Shown piece after piece: positions 60,683 to 64,000 of a stretch of 64,000 bases of DNA. Below the pieces are notes generated by a model. That model searched no databases. It was not told the DNA's origin and was given only the letters and a program-made list of their open reading frames with translations. Origin of the DNA: Microbacterium sp. Marseille-Q6965 (GTDB taxonomy: Bacteria; Actinomycetota; Actinomycetes; Actinomycetales; Microbacteriaceae); the NCBI RefSeq assembly GCF_946151065.1, contig NZ_CAMGZA010000003.1, positions 248,001 through 312,000 of the forward strand, written 5' to 3'. Position 1 is the first letter of the stretch. Every line of letters starts with the position of its first letter. Both the position numbers and the translations under genes were made by a program.

Positions 60683-61800
60683 CCCTCCAGGAGCGGAGCG
60701 CCGATCCGGATCTGTGCGGATCCGTCGGCGAGCATCTCGACCGTCCCGTCGATCGTGAAGGGCACGTCCTCCGAGACGTGCGTCACCGCCCCCGTGGCGA
60801 TGGACTGCACGTCCATCTCGATGTGCGCGACGCCCGTCGCCTCGGCGATCCGCCAGTACGCGCCCTCCGGGATGAGCTCGATCGGCGGCTGCTCGACGAT
60901 CGACCACGTCGGCAGGCTGCCCGGCGCGAGCCGGTTCTCGAGCGACACCCAGAAGGGGCAGCCGGCCGGCTGCAGCACCTGCTGCGACGCGCACTGGTCG
61001 GTGAGGAAACCGCTCACCTGCTCGGAGACGACACGGAGGAACTCGGCAGTGGGCTCGGCCTGCAGCTCGACCGAGACCGCCGCGAGCGGATCGGTCACCA
61101 GGGCGCGCGACGGGGCGGCGACGGTCGTGGGCGTGTCGACGGCGACCTCGTACGCCCCGGGCGCGAAGGCCAGCAGCGACACCGGCGCGAGCGGGTCGGC
61201 GTCGACCCCCTCCGGGGAGACCTGGCGCTTGTCCAGCTCGAAGCCGTTCACGCTGAAGGTCATCGACCCGTGCACCGACACGTCGATGACGGACAGCGGG
61301 CTGCGCGCGAAGCCCCATGCCGGCACGAGACCGCTCCAGCCGATCGAGGCGATTCGGAAGGTGGACTGACCAGGGGTGCCGTCGATGCGGTACGCCACGG
61401 TCACCTCAGTCTGCCCGTCGACCGCCCGCTCCGAGACGGCGTGGACGTCGGTGACGTGACGGCTCAGCGCGGCCGAGCGCAGCAGCGCGTCGTGGGCAGA
61501 CGCGGGCAGGCCCGCCGCCTCGAGCTCGGCGGTGTCGACGGCGACGCCCTCCATCGCGAGCGCGTCGGCGGCGCGCCCCTCGGCGATGAGGCCGACGTAT
61601 CGCTCGGCGAAGGCGCTGGGGCCCCAGAAGTCGCGGTACAGGGAGGCGAACCCGGCCGCGATCGCCGCGATCAGGAGTGCGCCGACCACGAGCGTCAGCG
61701 CGATCTCGATCCCACCGAACCCGCGGCGGGCCGGCGCTGTCGCGGCTGACGGCGGCTCGGACAGCACCACCTCGCCACGCTCCCCCTGCCGCATGGGCAC
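60679..61800 (-). CDS. Membrane-anchored extracytoplasmic protein of unknown function
   Basis: This 373-aa protein has one N-terminal membrane segment (about 31-53; IEIALTLVVGALLIAAIAAG) and a large soluble part with several beta-rich NTF2-like or repeat-like segments (FAERYVGLIAEGRAADAL; GVDADPLAPVSLLAFAPGAYEV). It has two Cys close together (DQCASQQVLQPAGCPF). It is not recognised. ATG at 60679-61800 (MPMRQGERGE) is used; the second Met is also possible. Confidence 0.72.
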   Translation of the reverse strand: MPMRQGERGEVVLSEPPSAATAPARRGFGGIEIALTLVVGALLIAAIAAGFASLYRDFWGPSAFAERYVGLIAEGRAADALAMEGVAVDTAELEAAGLPASAHDALLRSAALSRHVTDVHAVSERAVDGQTEVTVAYRIDGTPGQSTFRIASIGWSGLVPAWGFARSPLSVIDVSVHGSMTFSVNGFELDKRQVSPEGVDADPLAPVSLLAFAPGAYEVAVDTPTTVAAPSRALVTDPLAAVSVELQAEPTAEFLRVVSEQVSGFLTDQCASQQVLQPAGCPFWVSLENRLAPGSLPTWSIVEQPPIELIPEGAYWRIAEATGVAHIEMDVQSIATGAVTHVSEDVPFTIDGTVEMLADGSAQIRIGAPLLEG

Positions 61801-61944
61801 AGTCTATGAACGCGGCATGCGCGCCGGCTGGGCGCCGCCCGGGTCGATACGGGACCGAGATGCGCGCGCGCCCGCGCGCGACCAGTGGCCCGAATCGCCT
61901 TCGCCCCTGCCTCCTCTCGGGCTCGCCGTATCTAGCATGGATGG

Positions 61945-63315
61945 GTGAGCGCGCCGGCACTGTCCGCGGAACAGGAGGCCCTGTTCCGCCTCATCGAGGA
62001 CACGCGCGAGCACGTCTTCATCACGGGCCGCGCGGGAACGGGCAAATCGACGCTGCTGCGCCATCTCACATGGAACACGAGCAAGCAGATCGCCATCTGC
62101 GCCCCCACGGGCGTGGCCGCGCTCAACGTCGAGGGCCAGACGATCCACTCGCTCTTCCGGCTCCCGATCGGCCTGATCGCCGACAGCGACCTCGATCAGA
62201 ACGACGCCACCCGCAAGATCCTCAACGCGATGGACACGCTCGTGATCGACGAGATCTCGATGGTGAACGCCGACCTCATGGACGGGATCGACCGCGCCCT
62301 GCGGCAGGCGCGTGGGCGCCGCGCCGAGCCGTTCGGGGGCGTGCAGGTGGTGATGTTCGGCGACCCGTACCAGCTGGCGCCCGTGCCGCCGCGCGGCGAC
62401 GAGGCTCGGTACATCGCCGACCACTACCGCTCGTTCTGGTTCTTCGATGCCCACGTGTGGGCCGGACAGGCACCGGCCGCCGACGGATTGATCGACCTGG
62501 GACGGCACGGCGCCGACCTCCACATCCGAGAGCTCACCCACATCCACCGTCAGTCGGACGACGGGTTCAAGGCGATGCTGAACGCCGTCCGCTACGGGCG
62601 GGTCACCAAGGAGATCGCCGACGTCCTCAATGCCAAGGGCGCGCGCACGCCCCCGGACGACCCGCACGATCCCGTCATCACGCTGGCCACGCGCAACGAC
62701 CGGGTCAACGCCATCAACGCCAAACACCTCGCCCAGCTGCCGGGGCGCGAGCAGAAGGCGCGTGCGGAGATCAGCGGCGACTTCGGCCGCGGCGACGCCT
62801 ACCCCGCCGACGAGGAGCTCAAGCTCAAGGTGGGCGCGCAAGTGATGTTCCTGCGCAACGACGTGGCCTCCAAGGGCGAGCCGCCGCGGTGGGTGAACGG
62901 CACGATCGGGACCGTCACCAAGATCGTCGGCGAGACCGTGCGCGTGGAGGTGGACCACGAGGAGTTCGAGGTGGAGCCCTCCGTGTGGGAGAGGTACCGC
63001 TACGCGTACGACCCGCACACCCGCAAGCTCACGCGCGAGGTCGTGGCCGAGTTCACCCAGTTCCCGTTGCGACTGGCCTGGGCGGTCACGATCCACAAGT
63101 CACAGGGCAAGACGTACGACCGGGCCGTCATCGACCTGGGGGCCGGGGCGTTCGCACCGGGGCAGACGTATGTGGCGCTCAGCCGGCTGACGTCGCTCGA
63201 CGGGCTGTACCTGACCCGTCCCCTTCGTCCCAGCGACATCCGCGTCGACGAGGACGTGCGCCGGTTCATGCGCGGCGTCTGGGAACGGCAGGGCGCGCAG
63301 ATGCGTGTGGGCTGA
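61945..63315 (+). CDS. Pif1-like/RecD-like superfamily 1 DNA helicase
   Basis: The protein is 456 aa. Walker A GRAGTGKST (28-36), the ICAPTGVAALNVEGQTIHS block typical of Pif1, Walker B VIDEISMVNADLMD (about 100-113), GDPYQLAPV, and a C-terminal UvrD/RecD-like motif (LAWAVTIHKSQGKTYDRAVID, YVALSRLTSLDGLYL) are all present. It likely unwinds 5'-3' DNA, including G-rich structures. It is standalone, with a GTG start and its own promoter. Confidence 0.9.
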   Translation: MSAPALSAEQEALFRLIEDTREHVFITGRAGTGKSTLLRHLTWNTSKQIAICAPTGVAALNVEGQTIHSLFRLPIGLIADSDLDQNDATRKILNAMDTLVIDEISMVNADLMDGIDRALRQARGRRAEPFGGVQVVMFGDPYQLAPVPPRGDEARYIADHYRSFWFFDAHVWAGQAPAADGLIDLGRHGADLHIRELTHIHRQSDDGFKAMLNAVRYGRVTKEIADVLNAKGARTPPDDPHDPVITLATRNDRVNAINAKHLAQLPGREQKARAEISGDFGRGDAYPADEELKLKVGAQVMFLRNDVASKGEPPRWVNGTIGTVTKIVGETVRVEVDHEEFEVEPSVWERYRYAYDPHTRKLTREVVAEFTQFPLRLAWAVTIHKSQGKTYDRAVIDLGAGAFAPGQTYVALSRLTSLDGLYLTRPLRPSDIRVDEDVRRFMRGVWERQGAQMRVG

Positions 63316-63388
63316 CCCGTCGCCGCGCGTGGTCCGGGGGCGGTGGGCGCCACGGCTTAGACTCGAGATTTCAGACCGAGGGAGTGGT

Positions 63389-64000
63389 ATGCGGAGCAAG
63401 GCACGGCGCGGCGCGGCCGCGCTCGCGGCGCTGATGGCGATCGGTCTGGGGCTGACGGCATGTTCGGGAGCGCCGGCGGCGAGCGTGGCGCTGCCGACCC
63501 AGGTGGACGCGGAACTGCCGGGCGAGACCGTCGACCAGTTGCGCGGCGCCGTGGATCAGGCTGTTCAGGCCTCCGGCGCCACCGGTGCGATCGTCGGCGT
63601 CTGGGTGCCGTGGAGCGGGACCTGGGTCGCGGGCGTGGGCACGACCGAGCCCGAGGGGGCAGGCACCGAGGTCACGACCGACATGTCGTTCCGCATTGCC
63701 GACGTGACCCGCGCCATGACCTGCGACGTGCTGTACGAGTTGGCGGACGAGGGCACGGTCGACCTCGGCGACTCGATCACCGAGCACGTGCCCAGCGTGC
63801 CGAACCTCGCCGACGACCCCGGCGACATCACCCTGCAGCAGCTGTGCGACGGCACGAGCGGGCTCGGCGAGTCGTGGAGCACGGCGGCCGGTGCCGTGTA
63901 CACGACCCCTGCCAGGGAGTGGCACCCGCGCGAGCTCGCGGCGTACGGGCTTGCCCAGGACCGTCAGGCGCCGGGCATGACGTATCGCGACTCGGACGTG
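63389..64000 (+). CDS. Beta-lactamase-fold lipoprotein, catalytic residues altered (partial, runs off window)
   Basis: Only the first 204 codons are in the window. A lipobox (GLGLTACS, Cys 25) is followed by a beta-lactamase-like domain. The normal FRIGSVTKxFT motif, carrying the catalytic Ser and Lys, reads FRIADVTRAMT, so Ser is Asp and Lys is Arg. The following ELADEGTVDLGDSI fits the family. The later YSN motif reads YRD. It is therefore probably not an active serine hydrolase, unless another Ser serves. GAGGGAG lies before the ATG. The C-terminus is missing only because the window ends. Confidence 0.75.
   Translation, partial: MRSKARRGAAALAALMAIGLGLTACSGAPAASVALPTQVDAELPGETVDQLRGAVDQAVQASGATGAIVGVWVPWSGTWVAGVGTTEPEGAGTEVTTDMSFRIADVTRAMTCDVLYELADEGTVDLGDSITEHVPSVPNLADDPGDITLQQLCDGTSGLGESWSTAAGAVYTTPAREWHPRELAAYGLAQDRQAPGMTYRDSDV

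Overview
The window is GC-rich DNA from a high-GC Gram-positive bacterium. It most resembles a Microbacteriaceae chromosome (Microbacterium or a close relative). The pointers are the actinobacterial rpsF-ssb-rpsR-rplI order with dnaB nearby, frequent GTG starts and 4-base stop/start overlaps, a cysteine-free rpmB-rpmG-rpsN cluster, LAATG-type sortase sorting, EspC/WXG-like proteins and a CIRCE-controlled small heat-shock gene. This is inferred from protein families; no 16S rRNA, tRNA or rRNA gene was found. I saw no insertion sequence, prophage or CRISPR array.

Layout. 1-2.6 kb: an XRE regulator, a CIRCE-controlled hsp20 and a membrane protein. 2.8-6.8 kb: a phosphonate-type ABC importer operon (phnD-phnC-phnE) that continues into a PtpB-like phosphatase and a TetR regulator. 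6.9-10.9 kb: a YcaQ-type DNA glycosylase, then a coupled formamidase/AtzH-amidase pair. 11-13.2 kb: an MFS exporter divergent from its likely ArsR-type repressor. 13.3-15 kb: rpsF-ssb-rpsR-rplI. 15-18 kb: a sortase-anchored surface protein with nine chaplin-like repeats and a secreted partner, behind a structured leader. 18-22.9 kb: a five-gene catabolic operon (GntR, 3-hydroxyisobutyrate-DH-like, MHS-family MFS, split transketolase). 23-26.7 kb: a DnaA-box cluster, dnaB, two small membrane proteins and an FHA-like protein.

26.8-34.4 kb carries two type VII-like secreted alpha/beta-hydrolase loci on either side of purB and a low-molecular-weight phosphatase. The first is a fully coupled five-gene operon: EspC-like, hydrolase, lipoprotein, YbaB-like, lipoprotein. 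The second is a small WXG-like gene followed by a hydrolase. 34.4-44.2 kb: hisC/pat, an acyl-CoA synthetase, a 2-oxoacid dehydrogenase E1alpha-E1beta-E2 operon and a SNF2-type helicase.

44.3-52.4 kb looks like a metal (zinc) homeostasis island. Three promoters share the near-palindrome GAGAACCGTTATC: a FecCD/FhuC/FepB-type importer, znuA, and znuC-znuB-zur with a downstream ArsP/YcgR-YcgQ pair. 52.4-64 kb: a beta-propeller protein, AAG glycosylase, cysteine-free rpmB-rpmG-rpsN behind a structured leader, an esterase, an AAHS-type transporter, HU, a CopD-CtaG fusion, a Pif1-like helicase, and a beta-lactamase-fold lipoprotein that runs off the end and appears to lack the catalytic SxxK.

The best candidates for new biology are the type VII-like hydrolase operon with its duplicated lipoproteins, the nine-repeat chaplin-like protein with its leader RNA, the shared metal-responsive operator covering a siderophore-type importer, and the structured leader in front of rpmB.
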